Shown here: positions 27,740-35,772 of the stretch, one piece after another
Numbering within the stretch: the first letter of the stretch is position 1
Layout: every line of letters begins with the position of its first letter
Assembly (NCBI RefSeq): GCF_012933545.1
Contig: NZ_JAADJU010000005.1
Coordinates: 124,001-188,000 of the forward strand
Reading direction: 5' to 3'
Length of the DNA: 64,000 bases
Origin: Rouxiella aceris
Lineage (GTDB): Bacteria > Pseudomonadota > Gammaproteobacteria > Enterobacterales > Enterobacteriaceae
Program-made: the position numbers and the translations under genes
The notes under the pieces: model-generated
Database searches by the model: none
Told to the model about the DNA's origin: nothing
What the model saw: only the letters and a program-made list of their open reading frames with translations

Positions 27740-28411
27740 ATGGATCCCATCAAAAGTACCTCTGACTTGATCGGTGAGCGCGAGCAGAATCTCAGCAGTA
27801 AGGCGTATGAAGTCCTGCTGAAAATGCTGATAAATCGGGAGTTACCGGTTAATACGGTACTTCAGGAAAGGCGTCTGGCTGAGCTGTTGAATATTTCGCG
27901 TACGCCGGTACGCGATGCGCTCAATCGGCTGGAAAACGAAGGTTTTATTATTCGCACCGGCGGTCGTACACCGGTAGTAAAAGAGTTTTCAATTCGTGAG
28001 TTGATTGAAACCCTGCATGTGCGCCGTACGCTGGAATCCGAGGCGGCCAGCCTGGCAGCCGGGCGGGTGCCGACGGCGGAGCTCGACGCCATTGAGGCCG
28101 GTATCCGCAAACTGTTGGCCGATGACAGTCCCAGCCCGCAGGAAGACTGGGAAGTGGACAGTCGCTTGCATAGCGCCGTGGCACAATACAGCGGCAATCT
28201 GCTGTTGATGCAGTATATCGAAAGCCTGCGGCTGAAAACGCGGATGTTTAATATGCGCCAGGTACCAGAACGTTTTCTTAGTGGCCACCAGGAGCATCTG
28301 GAAATTATTGCCGCGTTACGTAACGGCGACGGTGAAGGGGCACGCGCAGCAGTCGCGAAACATATTGATAATGTTCGTGAAAGCATCGTTCGCCGACTTA
28401 GCCAGCTGTGA
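27740..28411 (+). CDS. GntR-family regulator, FadR/FCD subgroup
   Basis: A 223-residue repressor-type regulator. The N-terminal winged helix contains LQERRLAELLNISRTPVRDALNRLENEGFI (residues about 40-70). The C-terminal FCD ligand domain keeps metal-binding His residues in DSRLHSAVA, GHQEHLEII and AKHIDNVRESI. It is immediately downstream of the importer/ureohydrolase operon and convergent with the amidohydrolase gene, so it is the likely local regulator of the cluster. Confidence 0.88.
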   Translation: MDPIKSTSDLIGEREQNLSSKAYEVLLKMLINRELPVNTVLQERRLAELLNISRTPVRDALNRLENEGFIIRTGGRTPVVKEFSIRELIETLHVRRTLESEAASLAAGRVPTAELDAIEAGIRKLLADDSPSPQEDWEVDSRLHSAVAQYSGNLLLMQYIESLRLKTRMFNMRQVPERFLSGHQEHLEIIAALRNGDGEGARAAVAKHIDNVRESIVRRLSQL

Positions 28412-28435
28412 TCGCCACAGGGCGCTAATGGCAGC

Positions 28436-29761
28436 TTAATAGCTGACATCGCTTTGCTTGCCGAGTACAACGCCGGGACCACAGCGAAGTTTTAACGCTT
28501 GTGCCAGCACCCGCGTTGCTGCGGCAAAATCGGGGAACGCCATGCTCTCTTGCGGATTGTGGCTGCCGTTGGCATTACGCACAAACAGCATGGCGCTGGC
28601 CACACCTTGCGCGGCAAACAGCGCGGCATCGTGACCGGCTCCGCTTTGCAGCGTCATGGCGGAAACCTGTTGCTCAATGGCTGCGCTTTGCAGCAATTGT
28701 TGCAGTGAGGGATCCATCGCTGCGGGCGCACTGCGCGTTTGCTCGCCGAGATCAAAGGTCACACCATGGCGGGCGGTGATCTGTTGCAGACGATGTTGCA
28801 GACGCTGATCGATCAACGACAGCGTCTGCAAACTGCGTGAGCGAAAATCGACGCAGAATTTGACCTCTCCGCTGACTTTACTGAAATCTGCCTGCTGCGC
28901 ATCGGTGGCGATTTGCCCGTGGGTGACCGTCAACTGATGACCCTGTTGTTCCAGCTCCATCCAATCCTGATACAGACCGGTGACCAGCTCGGCGACGGCG
29001 ACCACCGCATCTTGACGATGCAGGCGTGGCGTGGCACCGGAGTGGGCATAACGTCCGCTGGCGCAGGCCTGGCGATAGCGCAGGCTGCCGCAGATACCGG
29101 TGACAATTCCCAGCGCCTGACCGGCATCTTCGAGGATCGGGCCTTGTTCGATATGCAATTCGATAAAACAATTGATGTTGTTGGCATTCAGCCAGGGTTG
29201 CTGCAATACCAGACGATCGGCATCGCCGCCAAAATCGGCCATATGTGCCGATAAAGTGCGTCCGGTATCAAAACGGCGAACCTCAATGGCTTCCACCGGG
29301 ATCAAACCAAATGCCGCTTTACTGCCCAGGTAGGAGAGGGGGAACCAGGCGCTTTCTTCGGCACGAATGGCCATCACGGTAACATTGACCCCCGGTTGAT
29401 AACCCGCCTTGGCCCAGCCGATCAGAATGGCAATACCGGCCAATACTCCGGCGGCACCGTCAAAATTGCCACCGCGTGGCACCGAGTCAAGGTGTGAACC
29501 AGTCATTACCGCCGGTGCCTCACCATCGCGCCCGGGTAAGGTCATATAAAGATTGAGTGCCGCGTCGCGAGTGACTCGCAGCCCGTGCTCTTCGGCGATG
29601 CGGGCCAGCAGTTGATGGGCCAGATGCTCGCCTTTGCCATAAGAATCCCGGGTGATACCCACGCCGTCAAAGCTCATTTCCCTGAGTTGCTCGAACAAAA
29701 TACGGGCCAGCGCAAGGTCTGGTTCAGCTGTTGGAGAGAGAACAGGGAGTGGGGTATTCAA
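28436..29761 (-). CDS. M20-family amidase: N-carbamoyl-L-amino-acid hydrolase / allantoate amidohydrolase-like
   Basis: A 441-residue zinc-dependent hydrolase of the HyuC/AllC group. Metal ligands are in TGSHLDSVPRGGNFDGAAG, IRAEESAWF, ELHIEQGPILEDAG and the C-terminal SGAGHDAALFA. The family removes a carbamoyl group, releasing CO2 and ammonia and leaving a free amino acid. I propose a TTG start at 29761 because it overlaps the aminotransferase stop (TTGA) and has GCGAGG about 8 nt upstream; a TTG at 29776 is the alternative. Coupling to an aminotransferase suggests the freed amino acid is then transaminated (inference). Confidence 0.84.
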   Translation of the reverse strand: MNTPLPVLSPTAEPDLALARILFEQLREMSFDGVGITRDSYGKGEHLAHQLLARIAEEHGLRVTRDAALNLYMTLPGRDGEAPAVMTGSHLDSVPRGGNFDGAAGVLAGIAILIGWAKAGYQPGVNVTVMAIRAEESAWFPLSYLGSKAAFGLIPVEAIEVRRFDTGRTLSAHMADFGGDADRLVLQQPWLNANNINCFIELHIEQGPILEDAGQALGIVTGICGSLRYRQACASGRYAHSGATPRLHRQDAVVAVAELVTGLYQDWMELEQQGHQLTVTHGQIATDAQQADFSKVSGEVKFCVDFRSRSLQTLSLIDQRLQHRLQQITARHGVTFDLGEQTRSAPAAMDPSLQQLLQSAAIEQQVSAMTLQSGAGHDAALFAAQGVASAMLFVRNANGSHNPQESMAFPDFAAATRVLAQALKLRCGPGVVLGKQSDVSY

Positions 29762-30975
29762 AGCAGGGCCTCGCAAGCATTGACCATTAATTGACAGGCA
29801 CGGTTAACATCATCATCGGCAATACTGTACGCCAGACGGAAGTAAGGTGCCATGCCAAATGCGCTGCCGGGAACCACGGCAACCCCGGCGTGTTCCAGGA
29901 AATATTCGGCGACGTCGAGGTCACTGTTAAGTATTTTTCCGGCCGTGGTCCGTTTCCCCAGCAGCTTTTCGCAGCCGACAAACAGATAAAAAGCAGCCGG
30001 AGGAGTATCAACCTGTAACGCCGGACACTGGCGCAGGATGGCCAGCGCGCTATCGCGGCGGGTGCGCAAACGAGCACACCACTCGGCGAGCAGATCCTGC
30101 GGACCGGTCAGCGCGGCAATGGCGGCTGCCTGGGCGATAGCGTTGGGACAGGAGGTACTCTGTGATTGCAATATCGCCAGCGCGCTGATTAGCCACTCAG
30201 GACCTGCGGCAAAGCCAAGACGCCAGCCGGTCATGGCGTAGGTTTTCGACACGCCGTTAATGGTCAGGGTGCGATCGGCCATCTGCGGTACCGCGCTGGC
30301 AAAAGAGGCAAACTTGCCTTCATAAACAATATGCTCATAGATATCGTCGGACATTACCAGCACCCGTGGATAATCTTTTAGCACTTCGGCCAGGGCGCGC
30401 AGCTCTTCTGCACTATACAGTGCACCGCTCGGGTTACCCGGCGAGTTCAGCAACAGCCAGCGGGTTTTTGCTGTCAGTACCGCGGCAAGCGTGGCGGGTG
30501 TCAGTTTAAATCCCTGATTGGCGGCAGGCACTATCGCCACCGGTTCGGCACCGGTCAGACGGATCATCTCGGGATAGGAGACCCAGTAAGGTGCGTTGAG
30601 GATCACTTCATCGCCAATATCCAGGGTGGCGAGAAAGGCATTAAAAATGATCTGCTTGGCCCCGGTGCTGGCAATGATCTGGCGAGGCGAATAGTCGAGC
30701 TGATTATCGCGTTTAAACTTTTCAATAATCGCCGCTTTCAGCGCCGGGGTGCCGCCGACGTCGGTATAACGGGTTTGCCCACTGCGCATTGCCGCAATGG
30801 CGCCGTCCTGAATATGCGTCGGGGTATCGAAATCCAGTTCACCGGAACTCATATTGATAATATCTCGGCCTTCTGCGGCCAGACGACGTGCCAGCTGTGA
30901 GATCACCAGCGTGACCGACGGTTTTAACACGGCCAGTCGGCTGGATAATTGTCTTTCGGGCTGAGCAGAATTCAT
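29758..30975 (-). CDS. PLP-dependent aminotransferase, class I (aspartate-aminotransferase-like)
   Basis: A 405-residue fold-type-I aminotransferase. The PLP lysine is in TINGVSKTYAMTGWRLGFA, the pyrimidine-ring Asp in VMSDDIYEHIVYEG, and the substrate-carboxylate Arg in FRLAYSIADDDV. LLLNSPGNPSGALYS is the usual NPxG loop. It is the first gene of a two-gene operon with the carbamoylase and is divergent from the LysR gene at 31094. The amino donor is not predictable from these motifs. Confidence 0.9.
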   Translation of the reverse strand: MNSAQPERQLSSRLAVLKPSVTLVISQLARRLAAEGRDIINMSSGELDFDTPTHIQDGAIAAMRSGQTRYTDVGGTPALKAAIIEKFKRDNQLDYSPRQIIASTGAKQIIFNAFLATLDIGDEVILNAPYWVSYPEMIRLTGAEPVAIVPAANQGFKLTPATLAAVLTAKTRWLLLNSPGNPSGALYSAEELRALAEVLKDYPRVLVMSDDIYEHIVYEGKFASFASAVPQMADRTLTINGVSKTYAMTGWRLGFAAGPEWLISALAILQSQSTSCPNAIAQAAAIAALTGPQDLLAEWCARLRTRRDSALAILRQCPALQVDTPPAAFYLFVGCEKLLGKRTTAGKILNSDLDVAEYFLEHAGVAVVPGSAFGMAPYFRLAYSIADDDVNRACQLMVNACEALL

Positions 30976-31093
30976 CGATATCTCACGGGTTGCATTATCA
31001 GGGGATAGGTGTCAATTTTTAACCATCGTATCCTCGATGAAAAGCGAATAATCTTGCTATCGAGCTCAAATAATATTGATGAATGGAGAGGGG

Positions 31094-31963
31094 ATGATCC
31101 GTGAACTGACTACCCTGCTGGCGGTGGCACGTTATGGCACTTTCGCCGCTGCCGGGCAGCAAATTGGCCTGACACAATCGGCGGTCAGTGCCCAAATCCG
31201 TACGCTGGAGCAGGCCGTCGGGCAAACGCTGTTTGACCGCACCGGTCGTTCCGCATCTCTTAATGCTGCCGGCTTGCGCGCTTTGCCGCTGGCCAATGAG
31301 ATTATTGCTACCTACCAGCAGCTTTGTCGCCCTGAGCAAGGAGAACTGCTGCGCGGAACCGTTACCCTGGGAGCCATTACCTCGGTACTAAGCGGCCTGA
31401 TGCCAGCGGTATTGCTGGCCTTGCGCCAGCAGGCACCCCAGTTGGAAATGAAGCTGTCACCGGGTATGTCGCTGAATTTGCTTACTGCCGTGGAGGCGGG
31501 GGCTCTGGATTTGGCGGTGCTGGTTAAACCGCCTTTTCCATTGAATAAAGATCTCTTTGCGCAGACTTTACAGCGCCAGGCGTTTGTGTTGATTTGCCCG
31601 CCGGATACGGCGGATGCTCACCCCTTGAATATTTTGCGCAACCAGCCTTTTATCCGCTATAACCGCAGCTCTTTTGATGGCCGTCTGGTGCAGCAGTATT
31701 TGCGTCAGCAGCAGATTAACGTTGAGGTTGCGCTGGAGCTTGATGAGCTGGATGCCATTGTCAAAATGGTCGAAGTCGGGCTGGGGGTGTCGCTGATCCC
31801 CAGTGCCGGACTCTGGCTGGAGCGAAATTCTCCGGTGCGTATTATGCCGTTGGGCGATGCTACTTTTTATCGTGAAGTGATCATGGTGATCCGCCAGTCG
31901 CAGCGTCAATTACCCTTGCTGCAACAGGTCCAGCGCTGCCTGCAGATGGCAAAGGCAAGCTAA
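31094..31963 (+). CDS. LysR-family transcriptional regulator
   Basis: A 289-residue LysR regulator. The winged helix-turn-helix is at residues 1-60 (VARYGTFAAAGQQIGLTQSAVSAQIRTLE split over two helices), and the effector domain starts near residue 90 (GTVTLGAITSVLSG). I chose the ATG at 31094 (MIRELTTLL) with GGAGAGG upstream; ATG 31079 and TTG 31076 are in frame too. It is divergent from the aminotransferase-carbamoylase operon, the standard layout for a LysR regulator of that operon. Confidence 0.9.
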   Translation: MIRELTTLLAVARYGTFAAAGQQIGLTQSAVSAQIRTLEQAVGQTLFDRTGRSASLNAAGLRALPLANEIIATYQQLCRPEQGELLRGTVTLGAITSVLSGLMPAVLLALRQQAPQLEMKLSPGMSLNLLTAVEAGALDLAVLVKPPFPLNKDLFAQTLQRQAFVLICPPDTADAHPLNILRNQPFIRYNRSSFDGRLVQQYLRQQQINVEVALELDELDAIVKMVEVGLGVSLIPSAGLWLERNSPVRIMPLGDATFYREVIMVIRQSQRQLPLLQQVQRCLQMAKAS

Positions 31964-31985
31964 AGTATTTTATTCTTACGCGCAT

Positions 31986-32017
31986 TTATCAGCATGGATT
32001 AAAATCCATGCTGATAA
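31986..32017. repeat. 14-bp perfect hairpin after the LysR gene
   Basis: TTATCAGCATGGAT and ATCCATGCTGATAA are exact reverse complements with a TAAA loop. There is no T tract afterwards, so it is not a classic terminator. It marks the switch to the AT-rich region that follows. The remainder of 31964-32319 is AT-rich with no gene I can support. Confidence 0.85.
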
Positions 32018-32319
32018 TCAGCACAATAGCGTCATCATTTTTTAGTTATAAACCAAGAGGCAATATATTACCGATTTTTTATTATTTGCACGATGAATAA
32101 TTTACTGCCGTTAAAGGTTATTTGCTTTTTATTTATTGTGGGTCTTCTGGGGTTGTAATCTACATTTTATGCCAAAAAAATCGATAAATTTAGCGACTAT
32201 TTGATGTAAGTCATGGGTTTTTGGTTAAATAGCCATGTCGATGAACCATTTTGCAATTGTTTCTACTAAATTTATGAGGCTGCAATTATATAACTTAACT
32301 TAAGGAAAAGGAAAGAAAA

Positions 32320-32505
32320 GTGATTACATTTAACCTGAACCATATTTCCCCTATTACCCATCAAATGGCTGAATTAGCCAAGCTGAAAATGGCGCAGCGC
32401 GAAATAGATAATTACAAGGGGGTTGGCAGTTTTTTACCCAGGAGTGAACATAGTCGACATAAAATTTCATTCGGCTTAGAAGTGTTAAAGTTACGAGAGA
32501 AATAA
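32320..32505 (+). CDS. Small protein of unknown function (61 aa)
   Basis: I do not recognise this protein. It is supported by a strong purine-rich ribosome site (AAGGAAAAGGAAAG) 5-6 nt before a GTG start. It is polar and probably helical in the middle (MAELAKLKMAQREID), with no signal peptide or membrane segment. It precedes another unrecognised gene by 71 bp on the same strand, and both lie in a distinctly AT-rich patch, so they may have been acquired together. A chaperone-plus-client or toxin-antitoxin relation is possible but nothing in the sequence shows it. Confidence 0.55.
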   Translation: MITFNLNHISPITHQMAELAKLKMAQREIDNYKGVGSFLPRSEHSRHKISFGLEVLKLREK

Positions 32506-32576
32506 ATCCGCGATAATTACTTTATTGCCCCATGCGACTGATAATATAAAAGTCGTAAAAATAAAGGAGTGATACG

Positions 32577-33605
32577 ATGGATCTCGGGCGTGTTAATTTC
32601 TCTCTGGTTTCCTGTGAATTGAGTAAAGTGGCATTGCCCGTTAAATCTAATGGCGTAGAGGTTAATGCTGACGATAACAGACAATATATCGAAGCGCGAG
32701 CGGCAGAATGGCAGGCTAAAGAGAAGATAGTCATGCGTGTGGTTCGCGAGATGAGCGCGTGGATCAATGCTGCAAAGTGCTACGCTAGTCCAGGACAGGA
32801 GCAGGTGCTTGCGATCCTGCTGCTGCAATATAATAACAAGGTTGAGCAACTTTCTCGCGAAGTGGATGCCATCACTCAACAATTAAAAAACAATCCCTCG
32901 AAAGTGGATAAACGGCGCTATTTAAACGAAAGGATCCGCAAAAACTGTCTGCTTACTCAGTTAATCAATAAAAGAATAAAAATTAAAACATACGATCACC
33001 CTGGTCTGGATATTGTTGGCTTAGAGCACGCTTTTATCTATACGAGTCCAAGATTTTTTTATTCTCTAAACAAAATAATTACTTCTCTGGGGCAGTTTAA
33101 AACATTTTTAGCGGCAGTGGAAATGGAAGCGGGTTTTTTTAGTGGGCCACTTAATACCCTGATTGTGCAAATGGAAAAACTCAAGAGTGAGTGGCAGTCG
33201 ATGGTGGAAAAAAGCTGTCAGTCCAATAAAACGATACAACAAAAAATGCCAGGGGCTTATTTTAAAAAATATGACAGCTATCTGCAGAAGGCTTCGGGTT
33301 CGATTGATTTACTTTACCGGCATAGTAAAGCGCTTAATGATTTTAAAGAATATAATTCTTTATGTTTCGAACTCTCGCGAACCAAAGAGAATTATCATAA
33401 TGTTCGCCAACTGCGCGACAAGTCTCCTCATCTGCGTACCCTGAAAAGTAAGCTGCTTAATGATTATTTACTGGCCGACGCCAAGCTGGTTGAGCAAAAT
33501 GAAAAATGGCAAAAAAACCTCGAAGAACCCGGCCTGATCGCCAGTCTGGTGGCGAAACCGTCATATATGGTAAGCCGGCGCGGCAAACAGCTTCTTCAAT
33601 GCTGA
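32577..33605 (+). CDS. Hypothetical protein (342 aa), mostly helical
   Basis: I do not recognise the family. The protein is rich in Lys, Asn, Gln and Leu and looks largely alpha-helical, with likely coiled-coil stretches such as NNKVEQLSREVDAITQQLKN and MEKLKSEWQSMVEKSCQS. There is no signal peptide and no clear membrane helix. AAAGGAGTGATACG places a good ribosome site before the ATG. Base composition is clearly more AT-rich than the surrounding genes, a sign of transfer. A secreted effector or phage-borne protein would fit such features, but no motif supports a specific role. Confidence 0.6.
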   Translation: MDLGRVNFSLVSCELSKVALPVKSNGVEVNADDNRQYIEARAAEWQAKEKIVMRVVREMSAWINAAKCYASPGQEQVLAILLLQYNNKVEQLSREVDAITQQLKNNPSKVDKRRYLNERIRKNCLLTQLINKRIKIKTYDHPGLDIVGLEHAFIYTSPRFFYSLNKIITSLGQFKTFLAAVEMEAGFFSGPLNTLIVQMEKLKSEWQSMVEKSCQSNKTIQQKMPGAYFKKYDSYLQKASGSIDLLYRHSKALNDFKEYNSLCFELSRTKENYHNVRQLRDKSPHLRTLKSKLLNDYLLADAKLVEQNEKWQKNLEEPGLIASLVAKPSYMVSRRGKQLLQC

Positions 33606-33789
33606 TGGTTATTTTGCCTGTGCTTCGACTGGCCCGTGACGGGAAAACAATTTATTAGTATTTTGGCATTGACTGATCATCGATCGTAGATAAAATAAAC
33701 AATGTTTTATTGGTCCTGCGGCAATGGCTGCTCACAAGGCAGTACCACAGCCGCTCCCTCAACCAACTAACTTAAAAGGAGGATAAACT

Positions 33790-33873
33790 ATGCAGCTGTG
33801 TGACTTGATCGAATACTCACACTTCTTTGGTAATCAACCTTGCTCAAGCGTTTCCGGCCTCGTGCTGCGATAA
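33790..33873 (+). CDS. 27-codon leader peptide upstream of the ABC-F gene
   Basis: An ATG with a near-perfect Shine-Dalgarno (AAAAGGAGG, 7 nt upstream) opens a 27-codon frame, MQLCDLIEYSHFFGNQPCSS plus VSGLVLR, ending in TAA. The ribosome site is much stronger than that of the large gene 118 bp downstream. The 3' half of the leader (33842-33849) is base-paired to sequence just past its stop. Leader peptides of this kind control several antibiotic-resistance ABC-F genes through ribosome stalling; that function here is inference. Confidence 0.68.
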   Translation: MQLCDLIEYSHFFGNQPCSSVSGLVLR

Positions 33874-33975
33874 CCTCTGCTTGAGCGAAGAACACTAAAG
33901 ATTTTACTCCGCACTTCTCTCCGGCTTTCCGGGTTGTCGTCAGCGTTTTTTGACGACAGGCATCTTAATGCCTGT
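33842..33975 (+). promoter_or_regulatory. Candidate translational attenuator of the ABC-F gene
   Basis: Three stems are visible. Stem 1: GCTCAAGC (33842-33849) with GCTTGAGC (33879-33886), covering the leader's last codons. Stem 2: TGTCGTCA (33935-33942) with TGACGACA (33951-33958). Stem 3: ACAGGCAT (33956-33963) with ATGCCTGT (33968-33975), ending 16 nt before the ABC-F ATG. Stems 2 and 3 share bases 33956-33958, so they compete. No T tract follows, which favours translational rather than transcriptional control. Confidence 0.6.
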
Positions 33976-33991
33976 AACTCTGGATTAAGCA

Positions 33992-35716
33992 ATGAGCACT
34001 ATACTTTCAGCCCAATCTCTCTCTTTTGCTACCCCTTTCGGTCCTTTGTTGACAGATGTTTCCCTGACCCTAAAAAAAGGCGACCGTATCGGGTTAATCG
34101 GCCATAACGGTAGCGGCAAGAGCACCTTTTTGCAGCTGTTATGCGGAGCGCTCACCCCGGGCACTGGCAGGGTAGTCCGCGCGCAAAACAGTCTGCTGGC
34201 AACCATTGAACAGCACCTGCCCGCCACGCTCAATAACGTGACAGTACTTGATGCCGTGGTAGAGCCGCTGTCAGCAAGCGAGCGTATCACCGAGCGCTGG
34301 CGTGCAGAACGTTTGCTGGCTTCGGCGAATTTTTCCCCCGCGATTTGGCAGCAGCCGGTAAACACCCTAAGCGGCGGCCAGCATACGCGCTTACTGCTGG
34401 CGAGGGCGCTGATTCGACAGCCTGATATTTTGCTGCTTGATGAACCGGGTAACCATTTGGATCTGCCAACGTTACTGTGGCTGGAGTCTTTTCTCCGCAC
34501 CTGGCGTGGCAGCTTTATTTTGGTTTCTCACGATACCTCGTTGCTTGATAACGTCACCGAGACTACCTGGATTTTGCGGGATAAAACGCTGCACTGTTTT
34601 AATTTACGCTGCAGCGCAGCACGGGAGGCTCTGGTACAGCGTGATAAAACGGATACCGAGCGTCGCCAGGCAGAGCAGCGAGAAATTGATCGCGTGGCAA
34701 AAAGTGCCAATAGATTAGCCGTCTGGGGGAAAATCTATGATAACGAAGGTCTGGCCCGTAAAGCCAAACAGATGGAAAAACATGTTGATCGTTTAAAACA
34801 GAATCAGACACAACTGGGGGAGATGGCTGCATGGCGACTGAAATTGAACGGTGAATCGCTGGATGCCAATCGGGTTTTAGCATTGAATGCCGTCAGCGTC
34901 AGGCCTGCTGACGAATCTAAACCACTGTTTACACTGGATAATTTGCAGGTGAAAAGCGGTGACCGTATCGCACTGGTGGGCCGTAATGGCTGCGGAAAGT
35001 CTTCATTGCAGCGGTTGTTATGGCGATCGCGGCAGCAGCAGGAGCCTGGTGTAGTATGGCACCCACGTGTCAGAGTCGGATATTACGACCAGGGATTGCA
35101 GCAGTTAAGGGATAACGACAGCCTGATTGAAGCCTTAAACACCTTTGCGCCGCTGTCGGAGGACGTGCGTAAAATGGCATTGATTGCTGCCGGATTCCCT
35201 TATCTTCGTCATCAGCAGAAAGTGGCCTCCCTGAGCGGGGGAGAGCGTTCACGTTTGCTATTTGTCGGCCTCAGTCTGGCAAGATATTCACTATTGCTGC
35301 TCGATGAACCGACCAACCATTTAGATATGGCAGGCAAAGAGGAATTGGCGGCGACATTGTGTCAGTTTACCGGCGCGGTGATCCTGGTTAGCCACGATCG
35401 AACTCTGATTGAGCACAGCTGTAATCGTTTTTGGCTGGTGGAAAATAGCAGTCTTACGGAGTGGCACGACCTGGTACCGGTCTATGAGCGGTTAGCGGGC
35501 GGGCATGCCAAGTCCGAAGAAGTGGCAAAAGACGGCTTACTATCAGGGGGAACAGAAGATACCGACGATCAGGATCGGTTATTAATCCGCTTGTGCGAGC
35601 TGGAGCAGCGGTTAGAACAGGAGCGACAGCGTAAAGCCAAACATCAAAAGCCGGCATTGCAACAGCAGCTTGCTGCAGAGTTACGGGCCATCATGCAGCA
35701 ACTGGGTATCGATTGA
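33992..35716 (+). CDS. ABC-F family ATPase (ribosome-associated or resistance type)
   Basis: A 574-residue soluble protein with two ABC domains and no membrane part. Domain 1: Walker A GHNGSGKST (37-45), signature LSGGQHTRLLLARAL, Walker B LLLDEPGNHLD, with Gly in place of the usual Thr. The linker (about 215-300) is charged and helical (KQMEKHVDRLKQNQTQLGEM), as in the P-site tRNA-interacting motif. Domain 2: Walker A GRNGCGKSS, signature LSGGERSRLLFVGLSLA, Walker B LLLDEPTNHLD. The C-terminal tail is helical and basic. The length is between EttA (555) and Uup/YheS (about 635). The leader peptide suggests inducible expression; resistance is inferred, not shown. Confidence 0.9.
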   Translation: MSTILSAQSLSFATPFGPLLTDVSLTLKKGDRIGLIGHNGSGKSTFLQLLCGALTPGTGRVVRAQNSLLATIEQHLPATLNNVTVLDAVVEPLSASERITERWRAERLLASANFSPAIWQQPVNTLSGGQHTRLLLARALIRQPDILLLDEPGNHLDLPTLLWLESFLRTWRGSFILVSHDTSLLDNVTETTWILRDKTLHCFNLRCSAAREALVQRDKTDTERRQAEQREIDRVAKSANRLAVWGKIYDNEGLARKAKQMEKHVDRLKQNQTQLGEMAAWRLKLNGESLDANRVLALNAVSVRPADESKPLFTLDNLQVKSGDRIALVGRNGCGKSSLQRLLWRSRQQQEPGVVWHPRVRVGYYDQGLQQLRDNDSLIEALNTFAPLSEDVRKMALIAAGFPYLRHQQKVASLSGGERSRLLFVGLSLARYSLLLLDEPTNHLDMAGKEELAATLCQFTGAVILVSHDRTLIEHSCNRFWLVENSSLTEWHDLVPVYERLAGGHAKSEEVAKDGLLSGGTEDTDDQDRLLIRLCELEQRLEQERQRKAKHQKPALQQQLAAELRAIMQQLGID

Positions 35717-35733
35717 TAAGAGACCACTTACCG

Positions 35734-35767
35734 GAGGGCATCACTGTACTTAACCGGTGATGCCCTC
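35734..35767. terminator. Hairpin between convergent ABC-F and hydrolase genes
   Basis: GAGGGCATCAC and GTGATGCCCTC form an 11-bp perfect stem. It lies between two converging genes and could end both transcripts, though the T tracts are poor. Confidence 0.62.
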
Positions 35768-35772
35768 TGGCA

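Noticed and set aside
32092..32157. 21-codon hydrophobic frame MNNLLPLKVICFLFIVGLLG
   Set aside because: It looks like a tiny membrane peptide but has no ribosome site and lies in AT-rich sequence where short frames are common.
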